Origin: a virus
DNA length: 32,967 nucleotides
IMG/VR virus record: IMGVR_UViG_3300017769_000058
Coordinates: 1-32,967 of that record
Reading direction: 5' to 3' (one strand)
Shown here: positions 21,890 to 28,400 of the stretch, piece after piece
Position numbering within the stretch: position 1 is the stretch's first letter
Layout of the letters: each line of letters begins with the position of its first letter
The notes under the pieces: generated by a model
What the model was told of the DNA's origin: nothing
The model's database searches: none
The model's input: only the letters and a program-made list of their open reading frames with translations
Program-made: the position numbers and the translations under genes

Positions 21890-22252
21890 GTGGAAAGAGT
21901 AGTAATTACTATGACTTCGGCTGAAGCAAACATCTTAAGAGCATATGCTCAGTTTTGGGGTGGGACGATCAGTTATGTAGCAAGTCATTTATTAAAAAGC
22001 AGAATTCATGAAAGTGCGCGTTTATGCACTAAAACAGCAGAGATATTAGAAAAAAACAATACAAATCTAGACAAAAGAGCCCACAAACCCTGTTGGAGCG
22101 GTGCTTGTCAAGCATGTATTCATGATGCCAAATGCAGAGCAGGTTTATACGATGGATTATTTGAAATAAAACCAGAAAGAGAAATGTATCTGACAGAAGA
22201 AGGTAGAAGACTATTCAACAATCCCGAGAAAGACGATAAAACCACAGCATAG
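21890..22252 (+). CDS. ribbon-helix-helix regulator with C-terminal cysteine cluster
   Basis: 120 residues from GTG 21890. The N-terminus fits an RHH DNA-binding fold: strand ERVVITM, helix TSAEANILRAYAQFW, turn GG, helix TISYVASHLLKSRIHES. The GTG start is preferred over ATG 21911 because it keeps the DNA-contacting strand. The second half has CWSGACQACIHDAKCRAG, four Cys that could bind a metal or FeS cluster and make DNA binding responsive. It is divergent from the DUF932 operon and convergent with the 273-aa gene. The TAG stop lies in a terminator loop. Confidence 0.6.
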   Translation: MERVVITMTSAEANILRAYAQFWGGTISYVASHLLKSRIHESARLCTKTAEILEKNNTNLDKRAHKPCWSGACQACIHDAKCRAGLYDGLFEIKPEREMYLTEEGRRLFNNPEKDDKTTA

Positions 22253-22258
22253 TGTGGT
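22241..22258 (+). terminator. stem-loop around the regulator's stop codon
   Basis: ACCACA and TGTGGT close the loop GCATAG, which contains the TAG stop. No T-run, so it may be a weak terminator or a protein-binding dyad; the same TGTGG half-site recurs at 22396-22419. Confidence 0.4.
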
Positions 22259-22366
22259 CTTGATATGCACGGCGGCGCAAGGGATTAGAAAGAAATATCA
22301 GCAAAAACCTCATTTACCACACATCTCCCCTTATATATTTCTTTTTTAATACATACAGTACTAAAT

Positions 22367-22419
22367 TATTTTTAAATTGGGTATATAGAAAGTAGTGTGG
22401 TATGTGCGGTTTTATGTGG
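22367..22419 (+). repeat. dispersed 50-bp repeat, copy 1
   Basis: Begins TATTTTTAAATTGGGTATAT and ends in three TGYGG units at 22396, 22405 and 22415. The second copy is at 31868-31918 (21 of the first 22 bases identical). It overlaps the last bases of the 273-aa gene and lies between convergent genes. Confidence 0.8.
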
Positions 22420-23233
22420 TTTTGAAAGTACGAAGTAGATCTCGATTCTTAGAAGCAGTGCTATTTGGTCCAACAGTATTGATATTGTACTTTTTAAAAC
22501 CTTCAGTAAGATTCAGTATTTGGTCCTGAAAGAAACCCTGTGCTTTGTCATTTTCTTCAGAAGCATCTTCTGCATTAAATGAAGTACCTTTTAAAGTTTG
22601 ACTTTCGCCCATAGATCCTGTGTCAAGCAATCCATCAGGTGAATTCCTGATAGATCTTTCATATTGATCAACAAAATTTTGTGCATCAGTTGTCTCTTTG
22701 CTTGGCGTGTAGTTTTTAGGAAGTAAAGATTTAGGTGTTTTTACTTTAGGTTTTTTCTTAGGTTCAGCATCTTGTGCAGAAGAACCACCGTAAAAATCAC
22801 GCATGGCACTCATCATTTGGCTAGTTGCTTCACTATAGTCTTGAGTAGATGTGTATTTACCTTTATTCTTACCTTCGTGTTCGTGCCATAGTTTACCAAA
22901 GTCATTTATAGCAAACACGTCGTCAAGGGTGTCAATGCCATCGATGCCCTTTGTGTTCTTTTTCTTCTTTTTATTAGTATTTTTTCTATAATCATCCAAG
23001 AAATCCTGGATTTCAGGATTAAGAGTTTTTGCAAAGTCAGCATTTGTATAAGCTAAATCAAAAGTTTCTTGATGTTTACGTGAGTCGTAATCTCTAGAAA
23101 CTTCTTTGGCAAGTCTTTCATGAAAATCTCTTGGATCTTCGTCGTCAGTATAGTTTTGTCCTGCTTTAGTAAAACGCCCTTCTTCTACACCGTAACGCTT
23201 AGTAAGACTGTACGGGTTCCTATACTTGCCCAT
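22412..23233 (-). CDS. hypothetical hydrophilic protein, 273 aa
   Basis: Not recognised. Highly charged and low in hydrophobic residues, starting GKYRNPYSLTKRYGVEEGRF, with a lysine run NTNKKKKKNTKG, a second KKKPKVKTPKSLLPKNY, and a Ser/Asn/Gly-rich end. It looks partly disordered, as with internal virion or scaffold proteins, but nothing proves this. The gene ends inside the dispersed repeat. Confidence 0.7.
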   Translation of the reverse strand: MGKYRNPYSLTKRYGVEEGRFTKAGQNYTDDEDPRDFHERLAKEVSRDYDSRKHQETFDLAYTNADFAKTLNPEIQDFLDDYRKNTNKKKKKNTKGIDGIDTLDDVFAINDFGKLWHEHEGKNKGKYTSTQDYSEATSQMMSAMRDFYGGSSAQDAEPKKKPKVKTPKSLLPKNYTPSKETTDAQNFVDQYERSIRNSPDGLLDTGSMGESQTLKGTSFNAEDASEENDKAQGFFQDQILNLTEGFKKYNINTVGPNSTASKNRDLLRTFKTT

Positions 23234-23259
23234 TGCATTAAATAGTTGTTTCTACTATT

Positions 23260-23511
23260 TTAAGATACATCATAATTATTAGGAGACAAAGTTCCAATAA
23301 TAAAGCTGCGATGAAGCTCGCGATAACTATCAATAGCGGTCTCGTGATACTTCATCCAATTAATGATTGCTCGTTCAAAACCAGCCATGATATTGGCAAT
23401 AGTCTCTAAATCTTTTTCTTTGTCACCAGTACCACAGTCAGCAAGAATATCTGAGAACATTTCTGCGTAATGCTCTACAGTGCCGTAACAAGGGGGATCG
23501 TATTGAGTCAT
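23260..23511 (-). CDS. hypothetical protein, 83 aa
   Basis: Not recognised. Acidic and helical (HYAEMFSDILADCGTGDKEK, ANIMAGFERAIINWMKYHET, YRELHRSFIIGTLSP). No membrane helix. It lies 26 bases upstream of the 273-aa gene, same strand, probably one unit. Confidence 0.7.
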   Translation of the reverse strand: MTQYDPPCYGTVEHYAEMFSDILADCGTGDKEKDLETIANIMAGFERAIINWMKYHETAIDSYRELHRSFIIGTLSPNNYDVS

Positions 23512-23730
23512 AATTCAGTAATATTTGTTGTAACGGTACACTTATCCGAATGTCTTAACTACCTAAGGCCTTAGCTAGTAGAGGGGCAACTGACCCAACA
23601 TTCTGACAGTTTGCACCGGAGTAAGACGGGAACCACCCGAATAGTCCATAGGGAGTTTTTCCAAACGTGCCAGACAATGAAGGCCTGGTTGCTGAATGGC
23701 ACCTATAGTTGGGAGATCTCAACCCCCTAA

Positions 23731-23812
23731 TACCTGAGGCGAGACTTGAACTCGCACGACTACTGTCTACGGATTTTAAGTCCGTTGCGTCTACCGATTC
23801 CGCCACTCAGGT
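23731..23812 (-). tRNA. tRNA-Leu (UAA)
   Basis: 82 bases, class II (long variable arm). Acceptor arms ACCTGAG and CTCAGGT pair perfectly; D-arm region TGGCGGAATCGGTAGACGCA; anticodon loop CTTAAAA with anticodon TAA inside an ACGGA/TCCGT stem; T-arm GCGAGTTCAAGTCTCGC. CCA is not encoded. It reads UUA, a codon favoured by AT-rich phage genes and rare in GC-richer marine Synechococcus. Confidence 0.95.
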
Positions 23813-23820
23813 GAACAGGA

Positions 23821-23848
23821 AAGAGGCCACATTAACGGCAGCCTCTTT
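23821..23848. terminator. bidirectional terminator upstream of tRNA-Leu
   Basis: AAGAGGC and GCCTCTT form a 7-bp stem with a 13-base loop region; T-rich sequence follows on both strands. A further inverted repeat (AGCCC..GGGCT, about 23898-23924) lies between it and the next gene. Confidence 0.6.
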
Positions 23849-23955
23849 ATTACACAATGAGAAACCTCAAAAATCATTGAAACCTGATTAGACACAAGCC
23901 CTGACGAGGTTCTTCTTCGGGCTCATTAGTAATCTAACAGAAGAGTTTCAATAAT

Positions 23956-24198
23956 TTAGACCCAACTAGATCTATTATCTGTGGGAGGTTTACCAGCATT
24001 CTTCCGTTCATGTGCTTGAAAAGTAGCACGTTTATAACGATTAGAGAAGACATCTGGCAACCAATAGGTTTCAACCCAATTAATAGTTGGGCACAGCTCC
24101 AAATGTCTCTCTATAGAATGACTGAAAATACCGAGCTGGATATAACCATCGTGAGAAATACAACGGTCACCCAGTCGGTATAAGTAATGAGTATTCAC
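23956..24198 (-). CDS. hypothetical protein, 80 aa
   Basis: Not recognised. HYLYRLGDRCISHDGYIQLG, then WVETYWLPDVFSNRYKRATF and a basic end. The start is GTG 24198, overlapping the upstream TGA as GTGA, so the two genes are coupled. Confidence 0.65.
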   Translation of the reverse strand: MNTHYLYRLGDRCISHDGYIQLGIFSHSIERHLELCPTINWVETYWLPDVFSNRYKRATFQAHERKNAGKPPTDNRSSWV

Positions 24199-24416
24199 TT
24201 AAGTGAGTACTCTAACTGACGTATCACACTTTGAAGTGTGCCAAGAGCGAAGCCGGATGCACCAGGGTAAAACTCAGTGGGCTCAGCTTCGATATCAGTC
24301 TGAGGATCAAACGGATAACTAGAACGAGCATTTTCGCAATAGTTAATTGCTCTGTTCATATGTCGAATCATGCCTTCGACTTCTTCACGATTAATCAAAA
24401 TCATGTGTTGTTCCAT
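24195..24416 (-). CDS. hypothetical protein, 73 aa
   Basis: Not recognised. MEQHMILINREEVEGMIRHM begins a helical protein; the end is EPTEFYPGASGFALGTLQSV. ATG 24416 was chosen; a GTG at 24491 would extend the protein through a strong stem-loop, which is less likely. It has the longest leader in the array (86 bases after the hairpin). Confidence 0.6.
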   Translation of the reverse strand: MEQHMILINREEVEGMIRHMNRAINYCENARSSYPFDPQTDIEAEPTEFYPGASGFALGTLQSVIRQLEYSLK

Positions 24417-24430
24417 GATCAATAAGGAAA

Positions 24431-24498
24431 GGACAGTCCGTTGTTGGCACCTGACGTCGAAATAACGCGCTCTGCCTTTTGCAACGGACACACTGTCC
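24431..24498 (-). other. long imperfect stem-loop in a gene leader
   Basis: Arms GGACA-GTCCGTTG (24431-24443) and CAACGGAC-ACAC-TGTCC (24482-24498) give 13 bp with one 4-base bulge. It fills the leader of the 73-aa gene. Could be a regulatory RNA, operator or processing site; no known riboswitch is recognised. Confidence 0.6.
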
Positions 24499-24502
24499 AG
24501 CA

Positions 24503-24518
24503 GCCGGTGTTAACCGGC
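24503..24518 (-). terminator. GTTA-loop hairpin
   Basis: GCCGGT-GTTA-ACCGGC, 3 bases after the TAG of the 53-aa gene; in that frame TAG TTA GCC GGT TAA gives a second stop in the loop. First member of the 24.5-31.2 kb series. Confidence 0.7.
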
Positions 24519-24521
24519 TAA

Positions 24522-24683
24522 CTACTTAAAAGAATACTTTCTTTGATCAATTTTTGTGGCATTAAAGTTATTAAATTGATTATCAAAATTATTTCCGTAA
24601 TCTCTCATATGACTTTTTGCTCGCTCTAATGCTTCTTTCTGGGGAGAAGTAGCAGTTGATTGATATTCACTCTCGTACATCAT
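24522..24683 (-). CDS. hypothetical mini-protein, 53 aa
   Basis: MMYESEYQSTATSPQKEALE then RAKSHMRDYGNNFDNQFNNF: hydrophilic and Asn-rich. Its stop is followed at once by a GTTA hairpin. It runs divergently from the plus-strand 286-aa gene. Confidence 0.6.
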   Translation of the reverse strand: MMYESEYQSTATSPQKEALERAKSHMRDYGNNFDNQFNNFNATKIDQRKYSFK

Positions 24684-24763
24684 CTTGACCAGAATAATTA
24701 TACATAACTATTTTAGAAAGAATCACAAACTCCATAGAATAAAGAAGAAGTAAGTAATACCTA

Positions 24764-24771
24764 GATAAATA
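24764..24771 (+). promoter_or_regulatory. late-promoter-like box GATAAATA
   Basis: Matches the NATAAATA late box of T4-like phages, 23 bases before the GTG of the 286-aa gene. The next isolated plus-strand gene (29244) has the same 8-mer upstream. Confidence 0.5.
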
Positions 24772-24794
24772 AATAGTCATAGGTATGTATATGA

Positions 24795-25655
24795 GTGGGT
24801 GTACGTAGAGGTTCTGTAGATAGACAATCTCCTGGATTGGCGGAAGATGCTGCTGGCACATTCAAAGCTCAATTAAATCAATACACTGGCAATAACGCAA
24901 AAAATCGGGCAATGAGTTCCGATGATATGGTTATTTACGAGCTCTTGAAACGTAGAGGAGATGAGCAGGCTCATCATGAAGGAATTCTAGAAACAATAGA
25001 TCTTTTATATAAAGGCCTAAATGAAAAAGAAATAGCTGAACTGACTAATTATGGGCGCCAATTCCATGGAATGGGTAACGACATTCGTAATCTAGTTAAT
25101 ATACCCAAAAGTTTACATATAGGGAAGGAAGGTATTCATCCATGGGCTATCAAAAAAGGTTATCAATATCATTCAAAGACCAAGCCTAAAAATGTGGTTG
25201 AAGATGTTGTAGATGCAAGTGAGATGCCATTAGAGTATAGAAAGCATATATTAAAGAAATATTTAACAGAAACAGTTCCTGAAATGAAGGATAAAATAGA
25301 CGATATATTAATAGCCCATCCTTCTATGCATGAAAAATTAGATATGTCTGCAGTTAGAGAAGCTGAATTAGATGAAAATGCAGATATTTATGGATCAGCT
25401 CTCGATGATCTGCTGGATTACATGAAAGAGGAAGAAAAAGCCACACGTATGGCAGGTAAAGCTATGGATGAAGACATGATGAGGCAATATTTAGAGGCAG
25501 GAGAAGACTTACAAGCAACTGGACAAGTCATTGGTCGGAAACCAATTGTAGTTAACGCCGACGAAGGTGCAAATGTTTATGTCCGCACCAATGGCAATGG
25601 CAATGGCAAAGGCAATGGCCATGTAACAATGCAGCGAGAATATAACCGTAATTAA
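24795..25655 (+). CDS. hypothetical protein, 286 aa, plus-strand insertion in the array
   Basis: Not recognised. Mostly helical and charged (SSDDMVIYELLKRRGDEQAH, EYRKHILKKYLTETVPEMKD, LDDLLDYMKEEEKATRMAGK), with an Asn-Gly repeat near the end (TNGNGNGKGNGH). The start is GTG 24795; no ATG precedes it in frame. With its own late-type box and opposite strand, it may be a virion or assembly protein. The end is followed by GCAACT-GTCC-AGTTGC. Confidence 0.7.
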   Translation: MGVRRGSVDRQSPGLAEDAAGTFKAQLNQYTGNNAKNRAMSSDDMVIYELLKRRGDEQAHHEGILETIDLLYKGLNEKEIAELTNYGRQFHGMGNDIRNLVNIPKSLHIGKEGIHPWAIKKGYQYHSKTKPKNVVEDVVDASEMPLEYRKHILKKYLTETVPEMKDKIDDILIAHPSMHEKLDMSAVREAELDENADIYGSALDDLLDYMKEEEKATRMAGKAMDEDMMRQYLEAGEDLQATGQVIGRKPIVVNADEGANVYVRTNGNGNGKGNGHVTMQREYNRN

Positions 25656-25665
25656 AAGCGATAAA

Positions 25666-25681
25666 GCAACTGTCCAGTTGC
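25666..25681 (+). terminator. hairpin after the 286-aa gene
   Basis: GCAACT-GTCC-AGTTGC, 6-bp stem 10 bases after the stop. No T-run on the plus strand, so termination strength is uncertain. Confidence 0.5.
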
Positions 25682-25699
25682 GTTAGAAATGAAAAAATA

Positions 25700-25717
25700 C
25701 CCTGGCGTTAGCCAGGG
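25700..25717 (-). terminator. GTTA-loop terminator
   Basis: CCCTGGC-GTTA-GCCAGGG, 7-bp stem 8 bases after the SSB-like stop, with TATTTTTT next on the minus strand. Stem unrelated to GCCGGC, loop identical. Confidence 0.8.
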
Positions 25718-25725
25718 ACTGTTTA

Positions 25726-26184
25726 TCAAAAAACAGGTGCTTCGTCAGCAGGAGCTTTTTCAACAACAGGTGTTGCATCTGAAGGACGCACAACAACTGT
25801 TGTATTCCGATCAAGGGAAGGCTTATCAGACTTTGGCGATGGGCCAAGGCCACCGTCAAGGACAGCAGCGCCTGTCAGTTTAATTTGAGGGCGCTTAAGC
25901 ATGCGAACGTTACCATCATCATCGGTGTAGACCTCAGAGAGGTCAGCGATGTGACCAGTAACAGTCAGTTGACGACCTTTGGGAAGGAAACCTTTCTCAA
26001 AGAGAGACATCAGACCATTAGTGGTCGTGAAGGTGATGGTAGCTTCAGCTCCATCTGTAACCAACGTGCTGATCATAGTGACAGCAAGAAAGTTGCCAGT
26101 CTTGGACTCAACGACTTTGATGTCGCTGATACGACCAGTGATAGTCAGTGCGTTGAAAGCAACGTAGTTGGTGAGATTAGCCAA
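25726..26184 (-). CDS. OB-fold SSB-like protein, 152 aa
   Basis: ALTITGRISDIKVVESKTGN then FLAVTMISTLVTDG and KGRQLTVTGHIADLSEVYTD resemble a bacterial SSB OB-fold. The tail is Pro/Asp-rich and ends ADEAPVF, an acidic tip with terminal Phe as in SSBs. The only in-frame start outside the leader hairpin is TTG 26184. A third SSB-like protein in this window, here inside the mini-gene array; it may act at a different stage. Fold inferred by eye. Confidence 0.55.
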   Translation of the reverse strand: MANLTNYVAFNALTITGRISDIKVVESKTGNFLAVTMISTLVTDGAEATITFTTTNGLMSLFEKGFLPKGRQLTVTGHIADLSEVYTDDDGNVRMLKRPQIKLTGAAVLDGGLGPSPKSDKPSLDRNTTVVVRPSDATPVVEKAPADEAPVF

Positions 26185-26191
26185 CGAAAGA

Positions 26192-26208
26192 ACCGGTGAT
26201 GTTCCGGT
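26192..26208 (-). promoter_or_regulatory. hairpin just before the SSB-like start
   Basis: ACCGG and CCGGT close a 7-base loop, ending 7 bases before the TTG. It would cover the ribosome-binding area, so it may control translation, for instance by autoregulation as in T4 gp32. Confidence 0.4.
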
Positions 26209-26231
26209 GAGAATTTACATTACGAACCGAA

Positions 26232-26247
26232 GCCGGCGTTAGCCGGC
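26232..26247 (-). terminator. GTTA-loop hairpin
   Basis: GCCGGC-GTTA-GCCGGC, 7 bases after the stop of the 135-aa gene. Confidence 0.7.
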
Positions 26248-26254
26248 TAAGGTT

Positions 26255-26662
26255 TCAATCGTCGTCTTGCATGCAAGTGAAATCATCAGGGCCAAGACCG
26301 ACATTTGCTAATGTCATGGCTGCGGTTTGCAGCTGACCTGCATCACGATGCCAGGCAGTACCGCATTCGATTTCACCATCAGCAATTTGATTGTCACCAA
26401 TGGATTTGTGCCAACAAATAAGACGGCTGATGATCGTCAAAGCAATGACTTTGTGAAGGAGTGGGCCACTGGCAAACTCGTTAGCCTCATCACAAAGCTT
26501 GGCAGCAAGCTTAGAGATACGCTCTTCACTGACGTCATCACGATCATACAGATTGCAATCGCAATCATCATGATTGAGAGGGGACACGACATCAGGGACA
26601 GCGTTTTCCATAAGAGATTGAAGATCTTCGAATGAGAAACCGCTAGGAATTGAACTGGTCAC
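26255..26662 (-). CDS. hypothetical acidic protein, 135 aa
   Basis: Not recognised. Starts at GTG 26662, 32 bases after the upstream hairpin. FSFEDLQSLMENAVPDVVSP, HDDCDCNLYDRDD, SKLAAKLCDEANEFASGPLL and the acidic end FTCMQDDD. The helical middle is hydrophobic enough for a folded core. Confidence 0.65.
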   Translation of the reverse strand: MTSSIPSGFSFEDLQSLMENAVPDVVSPLNHDDCDCNLYDRDDVSEERISKLAAKLCDEANEFASGPLLHKVIALTIISRLICWHKSIGDNQIADGEIECGTAWHRDAGQLQTAAMTLANVGLGPDDFTCMQDDD

Positions 26663-26694
26663 TTATTGACAGTTAAAGAACATTGAGAATTACA

Positions 26695-26710
26695 GCCGGT
26701 GTTAACCGGC
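26695..26710 (-). terminator. GTTA-loop hairpin
   Basis: GCCGGT-GTTA-ACCGGC, 10 bases after the stop of the 52-aa gene; both halves changed relative to GCCGGC/GCCGGC. Confidence 0.7.
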
Positions 26711-26720
26711 ATTCTCTTGT

Positions 26721-26879
26721 TCAAATAACTGGTACGGTGCACTCAAGCATTGGGAATACTTCCCAATTATCTTGATTTCCTGCGTTTTCACAAAGGAAGT
26801 CAAATGCAACGTACATGTCTTCCCAGACACCAATGACATCATCATTGGTATTGTCGTAGACAGCCCATTCAACAGTCAT
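26721..26879 (-). CDS. acidic mini-protein, 52 aa
   Basis: MTVEWAVYDNTNDDVIGVWE, then DMYVAFDFLCENAGNQDNWE and a hydrophobic end. A strand-rich acidic protein flanked on both sides by GTTA hairpins; start 33 bases after the upstream one. No family recognised. Confidence 0.65.
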   Translation of the reverse strand: MTVEWAVYDNTNDDVIGVWEDMYVAFDFLCENAGNQDNWEVFPMLECTVPVI

Positions 26880-26912
26880 GTTGTTACGTTTTTAATTACA
26901 TTAAAAACAAAA

Positions 26913-26928
26913 GCCGGTGTTAATCGGC
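26913..26928 (-). terminator. GTTA-loop hairpin with one G-T pair
   Basis: GCCGGT-GTTA-ATCGGC. One stem position is G opposite T on the plus strand; the loop is unchanged. T-rich sequence follows on the minus strand. Confidence 0.65.
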
Positions 26929-26935
26929 ATATAAG

Positions 26936-27295
26936 TTAATCACACAATTCGTAAGGCCTTTGTGTAACAATAGAATCAATTTCAAGAGTAGCAATTGATA
27001 ATTGAATGATACGGAAAGCCTTCAGAGATAAGGCAAATTGATCTGTGTTAATACCTTCACATGCTTTATGCATGAGACCATGTAATGATCTAAAGTAATC
27101 ATAAAGGTCATCCAGGTCGTTCAATTCAGCCGCTTTATTTAAACGCTTGAGTTCTTTAATGATCCTGAGATTGAGCGAGCATGTTTCGTCAGGCTCGGCA
27201 ACATCAATACAATATCTTTGTTGAAAAGGATTTATTCCATAATATTCCCGTTCTACAAGGTTTTCAATCTTAAGCCCTTGAAAATCAGTAAGCAT
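26936..27295 (-). CDS. hypothetical protein, 119 aa
   Basis: Not recognised. MLTDFQGLKIENLVEREYYG, then SLNLRIIKELKRLNKAAELN, LDDLYDYFRSLHGLMHKACE, and SLKAFRIIQLSIATLEIDSI: an all-helical protein. ATG 27295 fits the leader spacing (29 bases after the hairpin). The frame is open to a TTG in the terminator tail, which is not used. Confidence 0.7.
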   Translation of the reverse strand: MLTDFQGLKIENLVEREYYGINPFQQRYCIDVAEPDETCSLNLRIIKELKRLNKAAELNDLDDLYDYFRSLHGLMHKACEGINTDQFALSLKAFRIIQLSIATLEIDSIVTQRPYELCD

Positions 27296-27324
27296 GTAAT
27301 TATTTAAAAACAAAGAAAACAAAA

Positions 27325-27340
27325 GCCGGTGTTAACCGGC
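27325..27340 (-). terminator. GTTA-loop terminator
   Basis: GCCGGT-GTTA-ACCGGC, followed on the minus strand by TTTTGTTTTCTTTG. 8 bases after the 70-aa gene. Confidence 0.75.
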
Positions 27341-27348
27341 AATGACTA

Positions 27349-27561
27349 TCAGACGTAAGAGCTGCACAGATGTGCATTCTCAGCGTCAGAGATAAAGTCA
27401 CCAACACACTCGTTAGCGATGGGAGCAGAGCCATCTAGAAGAGTGGAAAACTCTGCCTCGTCCACGAGGTAGTTATATGCAGTCTCGTTCATTGGTTGAA
27501 CAAGAGAGACGCCAGGCACTTGAGTGCGGCTGACGATCGTGAAATCAAATGAAACGCTCAT
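27349..27561 (-). CDS. hypothetical protein, 70 aa
   Basis: Not recognised. MSVSFDFTIVSRTQVPGVSL, then AYNYLVDEAEFSTLLDGSAP. Acidic. Start 32 bases after the upstream hairpin. Confidence 0.65.
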   Translation of the reverse strand: MSVSFDFTIVSRTQVPGVSLVQPMNETAYNYLVDEAEFSTLLDGSAPIANECVGDFISDAENAHLCSSYV

Positions 27562-27593
27562 ATAATGACGTTAAAGAACGAAAGAGTTTTAAG

Positions 27594-27609
27594 GCCGGTG
27601 TTAACCGGC
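27594..27609 (-). terminator. GTTA-loop hairpin containing a stop codon
   Basis: GCCGGT-GTTA-ACCGGC. The minus-strand loop TAAC carries the TAA stop of the 42-aa ORF. Confidence 0.7.
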
Positions 27610-27729
27610 TACTCTTACGACTTCAGGAAGTTGCCTGGGCATTAGAAACGGAAGCAACACTATGGGTGTGCTTGTAATTTCAAGATGTAAGGCAACTGTC
27701 AGAGCGGAGTAAATCAACCAAGGGATCAT
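27601..27729 (-). CDS. hydrophobic mini-protein, 42 aa, stop in hairpin loop
   Basis: MIPWLIYSALTVALHLEITS then TPIVLLPFLMPRQLPEVVRV and AG. One or two membrane segments. The ATG overlaps the upstream TGA as ATGA; the last codons GCC GGT TAA are the 5' stem and loop of the hairpin. Coupling and placement support it. Confidence 0.55.
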   Translation of the reverse strand: MIPWLIYSALTVALHLEITSTPIVLLPFLMPRQLPEVVRVAG

Positions 27730-27854
27730 TCAATCGTCACCTTCATGGTGCGTGTTTCCCTGCGAAGATTACGAAGATCGTGCATCTTCTCGCGTGACTG
27801 CTTGAGTAGTGCCGCACCGATACGGTGAGCTGCACGAATTTCCAGGTTAGTCAT
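27726..27854 (-). CDS. basic mini-protein, 42 aa
   Basis: MTNLEIRAAHRIGAALLKQS then REKMHDLRNLRRETRTMKVT. A highly basic helix, likely to bind nucleic acid. Start 32 bases after the upstream hairpin; couples to the membrane mini-gene. Confidence 0.65.
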   Translation of the reverse strand: MTNLEIRAAHRIGAALLKQSREKMHDLRNLRRETRTMKVTIE

Positions 27855-27886
27855 GTCTTATTTCGTTTAGGACAACCCAGAAAAAA

Positions 27887-27902
27887 GCCGGAGTTATCCG
27901 GC
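27887..27902 (-). terminator. GTTA-loop terminator, GCCGGA/TCCGGC stem
   Basis: A third compensatory stem version; an outer CCAG/CTGG pair may extend it. TTTTTT follows on the minus strand. The loop holds the TAA of the 41-aa gene. Confidence 0.8.
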
Positions 27903-28019
27903 CTGGGTGTCTGCTTGTTGTTGCTCGTACTTGGCGAGTTTCTTGAGCACCTTACGTGCTTCTTTATGTGACTCCGCTCTCTCCGCTTTGCGAAAGAGCT
28001 TCAGTAGTTTTTGATCCAT
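27894..28019 (-). CDS. basic coiled-coil mini-protein, 41 aa, stop in hairpin loop
   Basis: MDQKLLKLFRKAERAESHKE then ARKVLKKLAKYEQQQADTQA and G. An amphipathic basic helix. Ends GCC GGA TAA, the stem and loop of the hairpin. It overlaps the 3' end of the 85-aa gene by 56 bases. Confidence 0.6.
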   Translation of the reverse strand: MDQKLLKLFRKAERAESHKEARKVLKKLAKYEQQQADTQAG

Positions 28020-28221
28020 TTAGGGCACCTGCTTCTTTATAGAGGTCTTTCTTCAATTTTAACTTGGCCTTAACCTCCGCAAGCCCGGATTCATACCGGT
28101 TAACTTGCGATTCAAGGACAAGGATATCGTTCTCAAGTTGTTGTAGCCTCAATTGGGATAGCTGACTATCCGAAATGACTACATACCGCACAGGTGCCGT
28201 ATGGAAAGGATCAAAGAACAT
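27964..28221 (-). CDS. coiled-coil protein, 85 aa
   Basis: Starts MFFDPFHTAPVRYVVISDSQ, then a coiled coil (LSQLRLQQLENDILVLESQV, RYESGLAEVKAKLKLKKDLY) and a Ser/Gly-rich end. GTG 28242 is an alternative start. It overlaps the next gene by 56 bases, unusually long. No family recognised. Confidence 0.6.
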   Translation of the reverse strand: MFFDPFHTAPVRYVVISDSQLSQLRLQQLENDILVLESQVNRYESGLAEVKAKLKLKKDLYKEAGALNGSKTTEALSQSGESGVT

Positions 28222-28252
28222 AGTTACTTTCAGCGAATACACCCTTACCGTA

Positions 28253-28369
28253 TCAATAACGGTGGGTCTGATTACGCTTGAAAGCGGTGGTGATAACTAC
28301 ACCAGATGATAGTAATCCCACCATACCTATGACAGCAATGATGATGTTGGTTTCAGTGAATTGAATCAT
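28253..28369 (-). CDS. single-span membrane mini-protein, 38 aa
   Basis: MIQFTETNIIIAVIGMVGLL then SSGVVITTAFKRNQTHRY: one membrane helix and a short basic tail, so N-out/C-in is expected. Start 31 bases after the hairpin upstream, as in neighbouring cassettes. Confidence 0.6.
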   Translation of the reverse strand: MIQFTETNIIIAVIGMVGLLSSGVVITTAFKRNQTHRY

Positions 28370-28400
28370 TCTACTTTTATAAGTGACAAAAATGGCTGCG

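Noticed and set aside
23555-23722. Minus-strand frame (55 aa from TTG) between tRNA-Leu and the 83-aa gene, with a second frame also open
   Set aside because: No ATG, and the longer version reads through the tRNA. The segment looks protein-like in two frames, so it may be a gene remnant.
23731-23812. tRNA-Leu as a phage attachment site
   Set aside because: No integrase gene and no second copy of the tRNA end is visible in the window.
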